64,000 bases of DNA from contig CAVYZF010000009.1 in assembly GCA_963772955.1 (NCBI GenBank), positions 1,550,001 through 1,614,000 of the forward strand. Reading direction: 5' to 3'. The stretch is from Gp6-AA40 sp963772955 (GTDB lineage Bacteria > Acidobacteriota > Vicinamibacteria > Vicinamibacterales > UBA2999). This document shows, one piece after another, positions 33,286 to 42,815 of this stretch. The first letter of the stretch is position 1. The number at the start of each line of letters is the position of its first letter. The notes under the pieces are model-generated. The model searched no databases. It was not told the origin of the DNA and saw only the letters and a list, made by a program, of their open reading frames with translations. The translations under genes and the position numbers were made by a program.

Positions 33286-35602
33286 ATGAGACGCGTCATT
33301 CTGTTAGTCGCCTTGCTCGCACTTGGTGGCCCGCCGTACGCCGATGCGCAGAGCCATGCGGCGCGGGCAGTGCCGTCGACGATACCGACAGTCGCGCTCG
33401 ACAACGTCGCGCGTCACGGGTTCTTCTTCACCGGCGGTAAGTACGTCGGCGAGCTGGGACCGAACAAGGAATCGACGATGGGCGGTGCCATGTACGTGGA
33501 AGTGATGGTGCCGAAACAGATTCGATCGCCGTACCCGGTCGTATTCCTGCACGGTGCCGGGCAGACCGGTGTGGACTGGCTGCAGACACCCGATGGCCGT
33601 CCGGGCTGGGCCTACAACTTCCTCGAGATGGGCTACGTCGTCTATCTGCAGGATTTTCCCGCGCGCGGCCGCTCGCAGTACGTGCCCGGCGTCGACGGCG
33701 CTGCCGGCCAGTTGAACTTGAACATCCGGACCGCGCCAAACCTCGAAGAGACATTTACGGCGATGGCCGTGCGAGGCAACTACCCGCAAGCCAGGAAGCA
33801 CACGCAGTGGCCGGGTAGCGGCAGGATCGGCGACAGAGTGTTCGACGACTTCGCGAAGACCCAGGTGCAGTTCCTCGCGGGCGGACGCCAGGAGACGCTG
33901 ACGCGTGATGCCAACATCGCGCTCCTCGACATGATCAATACGCCGGTGATCCTGCTGACGCACTCGCAGGGCGGCGCGTTCGGGTGGCTGGTTGCCGATG
34001 CCCGGCCGAATCTCGTGAAAGCGATCGTGACGCTCGAGCCGGCGGCGCCGCCAATCAAAGGCGTGGACAACGCGAAGGTTGCCTACAACGCGGCCGGCGG
34101 GTTGAGCTGGGGAGTGGCGAACAGTCCCATCACCTACGAACCAGCGATCGCGGACCCGTCAGCGCTGCAGACGAGCCTCGAAGACAAGGCCCCCGCTCCC
34201 GACAAGGTGCCCTGCTACGTGCAGCAGCAGCCCGCGCGGAAGCTGAAGAACCTGCAGAACATCCCGGTGCTCTTCATGGTCGGTGAAGGGAGCTATCACC
34301 GCATCTACGATCACTGCCTCGCGAAGTGGCTGACGCAGGCCGGCGTGAAGACCGAGTACGTGGAGATGGAGAAAGTCGGGCTGCCTGGCAACGGGCACAT
34401 GATGATGCTCGAGAAGAACAGCGCCGACATCGCGAAGTACATCGGCGGCTGGCTCTCGAAAAACGCGCGCGCGGCGTCGGGCGAGCAGGTGTCGAAGGCG
34501 ATGCCCGGCAAGTCCATCCCGACGTTCTCGACGGAGAACATCGCGCGCAAGGGATTTGTCTTCGCGGGCGGCAGCTACTGGGGTGCGCAGAATCAGCAGG
34601 TGATGCGCGGCGCGATGTACACCGGAAGTGTGGGTGCCGCGTCAGGTGCGCTCGCCGTACCCGGTCATCTTCTTCCACGCCAACGGGCAGACCGGCGTGC
34701 AGTGGCAGCAGACACCGGACGATCGCGCTGGCTGGGCGTACCGCATGGTCGAACAGGGCTACGTCGTCTACATGGTCGACTACCCCGCGCGCGGACGATC
34801 GGCGTACGTGCCGCTGCCGGGCCCTGACGGCAAGACACCGATCGACGGCGCCCTCAACATCCGAACGGCGCTCGAGCTCGAACGCATCTGGACCAACGCG
34901 CGCGAGCGCGGCGACTTCCCGCTGAAGATGAATCACACGCAGTGGCCGGGCGCGGGGAAGATCGGCGATCCGATCTTCGACAACTTCATGCGGTCGCAGG
35001 TGCAGTTCGCGGGCGCGAGCCCGGCACTCGCACGTGATGCGACGATCGCGTTGCTCGACAGAATCGGCAGCCCGGTGATCCTCTTCGCGCATTCGCAGGG
35101 CGGTGGCATCGCGTTCGAGGCGACGGAAGCGCGTCCGCAGTTCGTGAAGGCGATGGTCAGCCTCGAGCCCGGCGGTCCGCAGTTCGGCAACGTGGACACG
35201 GCCAAGGTCACGGCAGGTCCGCGCAATCCGAACTCCTGGGGACTGACGAATTCGCGCTACGAGTACGATCCGCCGGCCAACGCGCCATCCGACCTGAACG
35301 TCGTCCTCGAGACCAAGTCAGAACGGCCCGACGAAGCGCCGTGCTGGATGCAGGTCGAGCCGGCACGAAAACTGGCGCGCTGGAAGGACATCCGTGTGTT
35401 CGCCGCGAGCGCGAGCGGAACGTATCACCGTGTGTACGACCCGTGCATCCCGAAGTTCCTCAATCAAGCCGGTGTCAAGACCGACTTCGTGCGCTTCGAG
35501 GACGTCGGGATCAAAGGCAACAGCCACGTGATGATGCTGGAGAAGAACAGCGACGACATCATCAAATACATCACGGGCTGGCTTTCAAAGAACGTGAACT
35601 GA
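33286..35602 (+). CDS. Tandem-duplicated secreted alpha/beta hydrolase (one frame break)
   Basis: About 772 residues after correcting one surplus base near 34,624. A signal peptide (MRRVILLVALLALGGPPYADA) precedes two homologous halves of about 370 residues. Each holds RSPYPVVFLHG or RSPYPVIFFHA (oxyanion-hole strand), a nucleophile elbow HSQGG (bases 33961 and 35090), a YHRIYDHC or YHRVYDPC segment and a C-terminal catalytic His in GNGHMMMLEKN or GNSHVMMLEKN. Both catalytic sets appear intact, so both halves may be active. Related single-domain enzymes are usual; the fused duplication is not. It leads a plus-strand cluster with the PAL-like lyase and an MFS carrier. Confidence 0.83.
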
Positions 35603-35636
35603 AGTTGGTTGGTGGATGTCCTCCATCCACCATCCG
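35603..35636. repeat. Heptameric hairpin between hydrolase and lyase genes
   Basis: GGTGGATG and CATCCACC form a perfect 8-bp stem with a 5-base loop inside a period-7 run (GGTTGGT, GGATGTC, CTCCATC, CACCATC). The same GGTTGGT/GGATG words occur at 20650-20690. The hairpin lies between the hydrolase stop and the GGAGG of the lyase gene and could affect read-through or mRNA stability. Confidence 0.75.
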
Positions 35637-35646
35637 GAGGAACTAC

Positions 35647-36933
35647 ATGCGCAAGCATCCAGTGGCTGTCGCCATCGCCTTCGTCGTCGCGGCGTTTGTG
35701 TTCCTGGATCTCGTGAACGCGCCGGTCGAGGGGCAGTCGGGGACGAACACGGCGGCAGTGTCGGGTGAGAAAGGCGGCCAGGACGTCTTCGGCGCGCTAC
35801 GATGTCGCGCAATGGCCGAAGCCGCTCTCGACGCTGCCAGGGCATGAGACCTGGACGTGGGGCGCCGGCCAGTACGTCTTCGCCGAGAGTCCGAACCGTG
35901 TGTTCGTGCTGCAGCGCGGCGAGCTGCCCGTCGTCAAGCGACCGCAGGGTCAGCCGATTCGACTCCCGCAGATCGGACCGAGCATCGAGTTCCCGATGTT
36001 CCGCCTGCCGCTGCGCGATGCGACGACGGCCAGCCCTCCGGGAGCGTTGTTCGGACCTGACGGCAAGACACCGGGTGACGACCTCGATGCCGGCAAACCT
36101 GGCATCGGACTATCGCTGGGAACACATCGTCACGGTGTGGGACGCGCAGGGCAATCTGATCGAGGACTGGACGCAGTGGGACAAGATGTTCCGCCGTCCG
36201 CACGCGGTCTACATCAGCCCGTACGACGCGGAGAAGAACGTCTGGATCGTGGACGACTATCGTCACGCGATCTTCAAGTTCTCGCACGACGGCAAGAAGC
36301 TGCTGCAGACGATCGGCGAGCCAAACGTGCCGGGCACCGACGACAAGCACTTCTATCGTCCGACGTTCATGGCGTGGCTGCCCGACGGCACGTTCTTCGT
36401 GGCGGACGGCTACCAGAACACGCGCGTCGTGAAGTTCGACAAGACCGGCAAGTACCTCATGACGTGGGGGCAGCGCGGAACGCCGCCCGAGAAGCGTCCG
36501 AGCTACTTCAACAACGTGCACGGCGATCGGCGTCGATCCGATGACGCGTCGCGTGTTCGTCAACGATCGCGGCAACGGCCGTGTGCAGGTGTTCGACGAG
36601 AACGGGAAGTATCTCGACGAGTGGAGCTTCGGTCCGCGCGGGATCTCGGACATCCACATGTTCATCATCACGAGCGATCGCTTCCTGTGGGCGGCCGATC
36701 GCGGCACGTCGAAGCTCCTGAAGTACAGCCTCGACGGCAAGTTCCTCTACTCATGGGGCGTCTGGGGTGATTTCCCCGGTGCGTTCTGGGGTGTGCACGG
36801 GATGAGCGTCGATCAGGAAGGTAACGTCTACACGGCGGCGGTCGACAGCGGCGGCGCGCAGAAGTTCACGCCGCGCAAGGGCGCGAATCCCGCATTCCTG
36901 CTCGGCAAGCAGGTTAATCCAGGCTGGAAATAG
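35647..36933 (+). CDS. Secreted PAL-like NHL-propeller lyase 1 (frame-disrupted)
   Basis: About 430 residues after correction. Signal peptide MRKHPVAVAIAFVVAAFVFL; GGAGG six bases upstream. The mature part is a six-bladed NHL-type propeller with repeated VWIVDDYRHAIFKFS, FFVADGYQNTRVVKFD and VFVNDRGNGRVQVFDE blades. These blades and the His in RHAIFKF, NNVHG and GVHGMSVD resemble peptidyl-alpha-hydroxyglycine lyase (PAL), whose zinc is held by three His and whose Tyr lies in an ADGY motif. Breaks lie near 35,796, 36,103 and 36,523. It is paralogous to the intact gene at 53274. Predicted role: cleavage of a hydroxylated N-C bond, tentative. Confidence 0.8.
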
Positions 36934-36943
36934 GTTGTCACTC

Positions 36944-38260
36944 ATGTCTTCACCGAGCATCGCAACGGTAGCGCCGGCATCGACGACGCTCACGCGGAAT
37001 CAGAAGCGGGGCTTCATGGCCGCGTGGGGCGGATGGGCGCTCGACGGCATGGACGCGTCGATCTATGCGCTCGTCCTCGCGCCGGCATTGACCGAACTAC
37101 TGCCGCAATCCGGGATCGCCGTGTCGCAGGGCACGGTCGGGTACTACGGCAGCATCCTGCAGGCGATGTTCCTCCTCGGCTGGGGGCTCTCGATGGTCTG
37201 GGGGCCCATCAGCGATCGCATCGGCCGCGTGCGCGCGCTGATGCTGACGATCCTGTGCTACTCGGTCTTCACGTTCATGTGCGGGTTGGTCAACAACATC
37301 TGGCAACTCGCGATCCTGCGCATCTTCGTGGGACTCGGCATCGGTGGCGAGCAGCCGGTCGGCACCGCGTATCTCGCCGAGGAACTGTCCGAGGGGCAGC
37401 GGAAGATCGGCGCCGGGCTGATGCACACCGGCTACTACTTCGGCTTCTTCTTCGCCTCGGTCGCGAACTATTTCATCGGCGCCAACTTTGGATGGCGATG
37501 GATGTTCGTGTTCGGCGGTCTCCCGGCGTTGCTCATCGGCTTCATCCAGTTCGGCGTGAAGGAGTCGACGAAGTGGAAGGAGAAGTACGGCGACGGGAAG
37601 GCTCACGCCCGTCCGAAGATGAAGGACTCGTTTGCCAAGCTGTTCTCACCGATGTACGTGCGCAGGACGATGGTGATGTCGGGGCTGTTCCTGACGTCGA
37701 TCATCGGGCTGTGGGCGGGCTCGATCTACGTGCCCACGGCGACGTCACAGCTTGCGGTCAGGGCAGGTGCGACTGCTGCGGAGGCCGCGCGACAGGCATC
37801 CTATGGCGGGATGGTGCTCGCCATCGGCACGATCATCGGATGCATTGCCGCGCCATTCCTCGCTGAACGCCTCGGTCGCAGGAAGTCGATGGCCATCTAC
37901 TTTGTCTTCATGGCCGTGAGCATCGTCCTCGCCTTCGGCTATGTGTTCTACCAGGGTGAAGGCGCGCTGACGTTGTTCTATCCGTGCATCTTCCTGCTCG
38001 GATTGGGTGGCGCGAACTTCGCGCTGTATACGCTGTGGCTGCCCGAGCTGTACACGACCGACTGCCGGGCGAGCGCCGTTGCCTTCATCAGCTCGGTCGG
38101 TCGATTCGTCGGCGTGGCGATGGTGTTCCTCGTGGGCTCCGGTATTCAGTCGTACGGAAGCCTGGGGATTCCGGTCGCGATTACGGCGATCGCGTTCGTC
38201 TTCGGGTTGATCCTGGTGCCGATGAGCGAGGAGACGAGGGGTAAATCGCTGCCGGCCTGA
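36944..38260 (+). CDS. MFS transporter, sugar/aromatic-acid symporter type
   Basis: A 438-residue protein with 12 predicted transmembrane segments. The MFS signature between TM2 and TM3 is GPISDRIGRVRAL, the TM4-TM5 region reads RIFVGLGIGGEQPVGTAYLAEEL, and the second-half loop is AERLGRRKSMAIY. The starting WALDGMDASIYALVLAPAL with an Asp in TM1 is typical of the aromatic acid:H+ symporter and related sugar carrier branches. ATG at 36944 follows AGG at nine bases. Its position after the hydrolase and lyase genes suggests it imports their product. Confidence 0.88.
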   Translation: MSSPSIATVAPASTTLTRNQKRGFMAAWGGWALDGMDASIYALVLAPALTELLPQSGIAVSQGTVGYYGSILQAMFLLGWGLSMVWGPISDRIGRVRALMLTILCYSVFTFMCGLVNNIWQLAILRIFVGLGIGGEQPVGTAYLAEELSEGQRKIGAGLMHTGYYFGFFFASVANYFIGANFGWRWMFVFGGLPALLIGFIQFGVKESTKWKEKYGDGKAHARPKMKDSFAKLFSPMYVRRTMVMSGLFLTSIIGLWAGSIYVPTATSQLAVRAGATAAEAARQASYGGMVLAIGTIIGCIAAPFLAERLGRRKSMAIYFVFMAVSIVLAFGYVFYQGEGALTLFYPCIFLLGLGGANFALYTLWLPELYTTDCRASAVAFISSVGRFVGVAMVFLVGSGIQSYGSLGIPVAITAIAFVFGLILVPMSEETRGKSLPA

Positions 38261-38261
38261 T

Positions 38262-38345
38262 ATTTTGCGATTTGCTGATCCGTGACTATTGATTCGTTGG
38301 CGATTGTTGATTTGTGATTGATTGCTGAATCGGCCTACTCCTCTC
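38262..38345. repeat. AT-rich heptanucleotide repeat at a convergent junction
   Basis: Degenerate period-7 words GCGATTT, GCTGATC, GTTGATT, GTGATTG between the MFS stop and the converging nucleotidyltransferase gene. GATTC and GAATC at the ends are complementary. The vocabulary overlaps that of 5602-5742. The remaining 95 bases up to 38441 show no gene. Confidence 0.65.
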
Positions 38346-38441
38346 GCTACTACTTCTAGTGCCGAGCGACGATGAACACGTAACCGTTGGACGTCGGCTC
38401 AAGGGCCCAGGACGAATCGGTCGACGCGTGCAATTTACCGG

Positions 38442-38963
38442 TCAACTCAGGTCCGGTGTCTTCAGCAACTGTTCGAGCGCGTCCTTGTGCGTGGCGAGAA
38501 AGAGTTGATCCTTCTCGCGTCCTGCCGCCTGTTTCGACTCGACGATGTGCAGCAGCCGCGCGGTCGGGACCTCGACCCCTTCGATCAGAAACTCCCGTCG
38601 CTCCGCCCAGACGGCGTCGAAGTCGAATCCCGCCATCACGAGCGTCAGGTCGATCAGAAGTTCGCTGCGCCCCGTGACTCGCGTGAGCGCGCGTTGTGTG
38701 ACGAACCGTTCGGCCAGCCAAAGATCTCGAGGGCGCTCGAGGGGTTCGTCCCCAAGCCAGAGGTCGAGCTTTGCGCCCTCGCACGCTTCCCACGCGCGCA
38801 CAAGGTTTGCTGGGTCGGGAGGGAGGAAGAGGTCGAGGTCTTTCGTGATGAACACGGCCTGGCCGCCGGGATTGTAGAGGTTTGCCCCGGAGACACCGAT
38901 CAGCACATACCGAACCGAACGTGCAGCGAGCTCGGTGGCCAGCGGCGCCAGCGGGTGAGTCAC
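38442..38963 (-). CDS. Nucleotidyltransferase-fold protein (putative toxin-like)
   Basis: A 173-residue soluble protein. RSVRYVLIGVSGANLY followed by FITKDLDLFLPPDPANL gives the GxSxxN...DxD pattern of the nucleotidyltransferase fold (AbiEii/MNT-like), with the DLDLF acidic pair as metal ligands and later LLIDLTLVMAGFDFDAVW. LLHIVESKQAAGREKDQLFL is a conserved helix (K, R, KD) of that group. Its ATG overlaps the stop of the small upstream gene (ATGA at 38963). Many such pairs are toxin-antitoxin systems; here this is only suggested by size and coupling. Confidence 0.75.
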   Translation of the reverse strand: MTHPLAPLATELAARSVRYVLIGVSGANLYNPGGQAVFITKDLDLFLPPDPANLVRAWEACEGAKLDLWLGDEPLERPRDLWLAERFVTQRALTRVTGRSELLIDLTLVMAGFDFDAVWAERREFLIEGVEVPTARLLHIVESKQAAGREKDQLFLATHKDALEQLLKTPDLS

Positions 38964-39181
38964 TTCCGAGGTGCTCGCGAGAAGGCGTCGAAGAACGTCT
39001 TCGCATCGGCATAACTGCCGATCCAGCGCCCGCTCTTGTCCGCTCCCGACTGATTGCGCGGCATCGCCTCGACCCGTGCGATGAGCGCACGGTACTCGTC
39101 GGTCATCTCGAAGCGGTAGGTCCTGGCGAACTCTTTCGCCTCTTCGAGTCCCCGCAGCACGCGCTCCAGATCGCCGGGCAT
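38960..39181 (-). CDS. Small partner protein of the nucleotidyltransferase
   Basis: A 73-residue acidic/basic helical protein (LERVLRGLEEAKEFARTYRF, EYRALIARVEAMPRNQSG, YADAKTFFDAFSRA). The ATG at 39181 has GAGGGG immediately upstream; a TTG at 39211 is an alternative start. The stop overlaps the nucleotidyltransferase start. Size, order and coupling are those of an antitoxin-like first gene. No DNA-binding motif is recognised. Confidence 0.6.
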   Translation of the reverse strand: MPGDLERVLRGLEEAKEFARTYRFEMTDEYRALIARVEAMPRNQSGADKSGRWIGSYADAKTFFDAFSRAPRK

Positions 39182-39366
39182 CCCCTCGATCTTACTGTCA
39201 TCCTGGAGCAACGACGTCGATCACCGCGCCAGGCCTGCGGCTCCGCCAGCCGAGTCGTCGAGAAGCGTGACGACAAACGTCGTGCTTCCCGGCCTGCTGT
39301 CAGCGAGCAGCAAGGTCCGAGGTGAGAGGCGGACCTGACGTCCGCCTCCACGTTGGACCGCGATCA

Positions 39367-39945
39367 CTAGAGCGAAGTGTCTGGCCACTGGGAGCATGAC
39401 ACGCTGGGATTCCAATCGGCGAAGGTCCCACGTGGGTTGTCCTTCCACGCCCAGACGTGCAGCTCGTAGAACGCGTCCGGTCCGTACCGGTTTGGTCCGG
39501 GCGCAAAATGCAGCAGATGTGCCATCAACTGCGGTGTCGCGGGTGCGTTTGGGGGATCCCACGCCGCAGCGGGCGTGACGTACTCGGCCGCGACCAGATG
39601 GAGTCGCCCGTTTCGCGGTTCGTAGACGAGCACCTCGGGTTCCTCGACGTCGATGATCGCGTCGAACAGTGCGAACCTGGCGTAATGGACACCCATGGCC
39701 CCTTCCTCTGGCCCGCTGACGCATCCGCCGTTCAGCACGTACCCGCGGCAATCGCGACTGACACGTTACGGAACCGCTCGGTGGCTTGGCGCACCGCCGC
39801 CGGAAGCGGCCCCCCGACGCGACCGTCGTTCGCGCTGCCATGCTGGCCGGGGTGCTGCATGGCGTGGGTTCTGACGGTGCTGGCCGGCACCGATGCCAGG
39901 ATCGATGCGGCGGTCAAGGCCCAGATCACATGTGTTGCGATTCAT
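39367..39945 (-). CDS. Secreted hypothetical protein (frame-disrupted)
   Basis: About 190 residues after repair of two breaks, near 39,931 and 39,735. AAGGAG five bases before the ATG at 39945, then MNRNT and the hydrophobic stretch IWALTAASILASVPAS form a signal peptide. The mature part reads YVLNGGCVSGPEEGAMGVHY, LVYEPRNGRLHLVAAEYV and ends HVWAWKDNPRGTFADWNPSV plus a Cys. The two Cys and the YEPRNGRLHLVAAEY / FADWNP signatures recur in uncharacterised proteins of soil bacteria as far as I recall. No function is assigned. A 15-base motif shared with the sigma/kinase promoter lies 36 bases upstream. Confidence 0.65.
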
Positions 39946-39980
39946 GACGTCTCCTTCCGCTGTGAAGCCGTTGCGGGACT

Positions 39981-39995
39981 TCACCCGGGTAAGCG
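39981..39995 (-). promoter_or_regulatory. Shared motif copy 1 (TCACCCGGGTAAGCG)
   Basis: The 15-base word TCACCCGGGTAAGCG, with palindromic core ACCCGGGT, is identical to 42772-42786. Here it lies 36 bases upstream of the secreted protein gene starting at 39945. It may be a regulator or sigma-factor site shared by both loci. Confidence 0.45.
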
Positions 39996-40014
39996 GAAAG
40001 GACCGCGCCCAGCT

Positions 40015-42668
40015 TCAACGGAGACCTTGACTAGTTGATCCGGGACGCGTGGGATCCAGCCCGATGTCTTTGAGCAACCCCTGGTAGCGGGGATCGGATC
40101 GAAACGGGTCGAGCCACGGTTCGAGGCCAAGCCAAGCCATGCAGTCGGCACGCCCCTTGACTCCTTTGCGGAACCAGTCGTGAGCGCTGTCCTGATCACC
40201 CAGGCTGACGTACACGGAGCCGATTTCGTAAGGACAGAAATACCGGTTCTTGCTCTCCCTCTCGATCTGCTCAACGATCCGTCGTGCCTCCGCCTGCTGA
40301 CCGGCGACGGCAAGGACATGCGCGTGGACGGCGCGAATCGTCGGACTGTTGTCCAGCTGCACGGCTCGCCGCAGATTGTCCACCGCCTCTGTGAATCGCC
40401 GCTGTTGCGCAAGACCGTAACCCTGGAAGGCGAGCGTAAACCCTGAATCGGGCTCGAATTCCAGTCCCTGGCGCGCCAGTTCGATGGCTTCGTCGTACCG
40501 TCGTGTAAACAACAGGAAGAGAGTGCCGAACGTATGGGTCTGTATCGACTTTGGATCGAGATCGACCGCTCGGCGGATTTCTTGCGCAGCCTGGTCATGG
40601 CGTGCCTGGCTGGTCAGGTAGGCGGCGTACTTCAGGCGCACGATTGCCAACGACGGATTGAGATCCAACGCGCGAAGAAGCTCCCTTTCTGCAGACGGTC
40701 CATCCCAGTCGTACACGAGATGGACGTACCCGAGCGCCGCGTGGGCGTCGGCCAGCGTGTCGTCCAGACGCAAGGCGGTTTCGGCGGCACGCTTGGCCCG
40801 GGCATCGCTTCCAGCGGATCCATGTAAAAGCCGTTCAGGGCCGAGTAGGCTTCGGCAAGGCCGGCATGCGCCAGGGCGTTCTCCTGGTCACTGGTGATCG
40901 CCGCCTCGAAATACTGAACAGCCCTCCGCAGCCCTTCCTCGTTGGCTTTGGCCAGATGGTGGCGGCCAAGCATGACCTGGAGGTGCATCTCCGGATCGAT
41001 CGCCCGTGCGGCCAATCTCGCCTCTTCCTGCGGCGTCAGCGTGATGCCGACTTCACCGCTGATGGTCCGCGCCACCCTGCCCTGCAGCGCCAGCAGGTCA
41101 CGCATGGGACGTTCGTAGCTTTCCGCCCAGATGACTTCTGCCGTGGATCCTCTGAATCAACTTGACGTTGATTCGCACGTTGTCGCCCGAGTGGAGCACT
41201 GAACCTTCGATGAGTGCGTCGACTCGCAGTTCTCGCACGATCTCCGCGCAACGGTCTGGACGCTCCTTGTACTGCATCACCGACGTCGGCGAGATCACAC
41301 GCAGGCCCTTGATCTTCGCCAGCTCGGCGATCAGTTGTTCGGTCATGCCGTCAGCGAAGAACTCCTGTTCCGTGTCGCCCGACAGATTCTGGAGTGGCAG
41401 CACGGCCATCGATCGAATTTGACCATCAGCCGTCGTCGTTGGCGTTCGGTCGACGTCTCACTGATCCACAGCCAGGCGAGCAGCCCGGTGACCACCGCAC
41501 CAAGGATCCCGGCGGCCCAGCGCCACGTTGACCGCCGCACCTGTGCCGGTGACATCGCTTCCGACGCGCGCTTCAGCTCGCGAAGAACGTCGCCCGCCGT
41601 CTGCCACCGCTTGTCAGGATCCTTGGCGAGACAGCGCTGGACTATGTCGTCGATCGTCGCGGGCACAGCCGGCTGCAGGGACGACACGCGAGATGGTTCG
41701 TGATCGAGGATCGCCGTCCGAATACTGCTCGCGTCGTCGCCGTCGAACGCCCGCGTGCCGGTCAGCATCTCGTAGAGGACCGCGCCAAAACCAAAAAGGT
41801 CGCTGCGCGTGTCGACCTCACGGGCGTCAATCTGCTCGGGCGACATATAGCGGATAGTTCCCAGGATGGCGCCGCGGTTCGTCATCTGCTGGCCGTCGCG
41901 TTCGACTCGATTCGCGCCCTGGCGCCAGTTCTCGTCTCGACGCGCGTCTCATCGGCCTCGCCGACCATGCGGTCGCCGACCGACCGGAACTTTGCCAGGC
42001 CGAAATCGAGCAGCTTGGCGCCGCTCGCCGTCAGCATGACGTTGCCGGGCTTCAGATCGCGATGGATGATGCCCTGGCCGTGCGCGTGGTCGAGCGCGCT
42101 GGCGATTTCGATGGCCCAGGTGAGCGCTTCGTCTGGCGACAGCCGCCCGTCCGTCGAGTCGTGAGGCGAGCGTTCGGCCTTCGAGGTACTCCATGACCAG
42201 GAAGTCGACCTGTTCGTGGCGCCCGATGTCGTAGAGCGTGCAGATGTGCGGATGCGTAAGCGCGGCAACAGCCTGGGCTTCACGCGCGAACCGGGCGCGC
42301 ATGTGCGGATCGACTGCGGCGCTGCTGCGCAGAACCTTGATCGCCACGCGGCGATTGAGACGGCTGTCGGTGGCGCGAAAGACCGCGCCCATGCCGCCGG
42401 AGCCGAGAGGGCCCTCGATCTGGTACGGGCCGAGTGTCGCGGTGCGAAGGTCGGGGCCGTCAACAGCAGCGCCGCCGCGGCCCACACCGGTTGATCGATC
42501 ACGACCTGCGCAGACTCCTGTTGCAGCAGCGACTGCGACTTCATGGCGGAGGGCGTCATCGCCCGCACAGGACTCGGCCAGGATCGCATCGCGCGAGGCG
42601 GGATCCCGATCGATGACCAGCTCGTAAACCCGGCAAACCTGCTGCCAGCGCTCGGGAGTCAGGGGCAT
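40015..42668 (-). CDS. Ser/Thr protein kinase with TM, TolB-like and TPR domains (frame-disrupted)
   Basis: About 880 residues after correction. Order: short N-terminal helical segment (MPLTPERWQQVCRVYELVID), a Hanks-type kinase (GSGGMGAVFRATDSRL, VAIKVLRS, HRDLKPGNVML, DFGLAK, MSPEQI), one TM (GILGAVVTGLLAWLWIS), a TolB-type adenylate-cyclase-associated domain (VLPLQNLSGDTEQEFFADGM) and TPR repeats (DALAHAGLAEAY-like units to the C-terminus, for example KANEEGLRRAVQYFEAA). About six frame breaks are spread through it. The layout is the acidobacterial kinase with a periplasmic TPR sensor. It diverges from an ECF sigma gene; such pairs are commonly linked in control. Confidence 0.8.
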
Positions 42669-42771
42669 CTTTCAGTCCTTTCTGCGGAGCGCGCGAGAGC
42701 GATCGGCGGGAGCCTACTCCCATCGTCACGGGGGAGCAAGCGCCAGACCGAAGGTGAGTTCGAGAGACGAC

Positions 42772-42786
42772 TCACCCGGGTAAGCG
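42772..42786 (+). promoter_or_regulatory. Shared motif copy 2 (TCACCCGGGTAAGCG) in the sigma/kinase intergenic region
   Basis: Identical to 39981-39995. It lies between the divergent kinase (start 42668) and sigma factor (start 42816). A 7-bp inverted repeat GGTGAGT/ACTCACC (42753-42759 and 42770-42776) overlaps its left edge. Its last bases occupy the -35 position relative to the TATAAT at 42804. Confidence 0.45.
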
Positions 42787-42803
42787 TAAGGCAGCCCCAA
42801 AAC

Positions 42804-42809
42804 TATAAT
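42804..42809 (+). promoter_or_regulatory. Candidate -10 element (TATAAT) for the ECF sigma gene
   Basis: A perfect TATAAT ends seven bases before the GTG start of the sigma factor gene, so transcription would begin at or next to the start codon and give a leaderless mRNA. No TTGACA-like -35 is present; the shared motif sits there instead. Confidence 0.5.
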
Positions 42810-42815
42810 GTCGGC

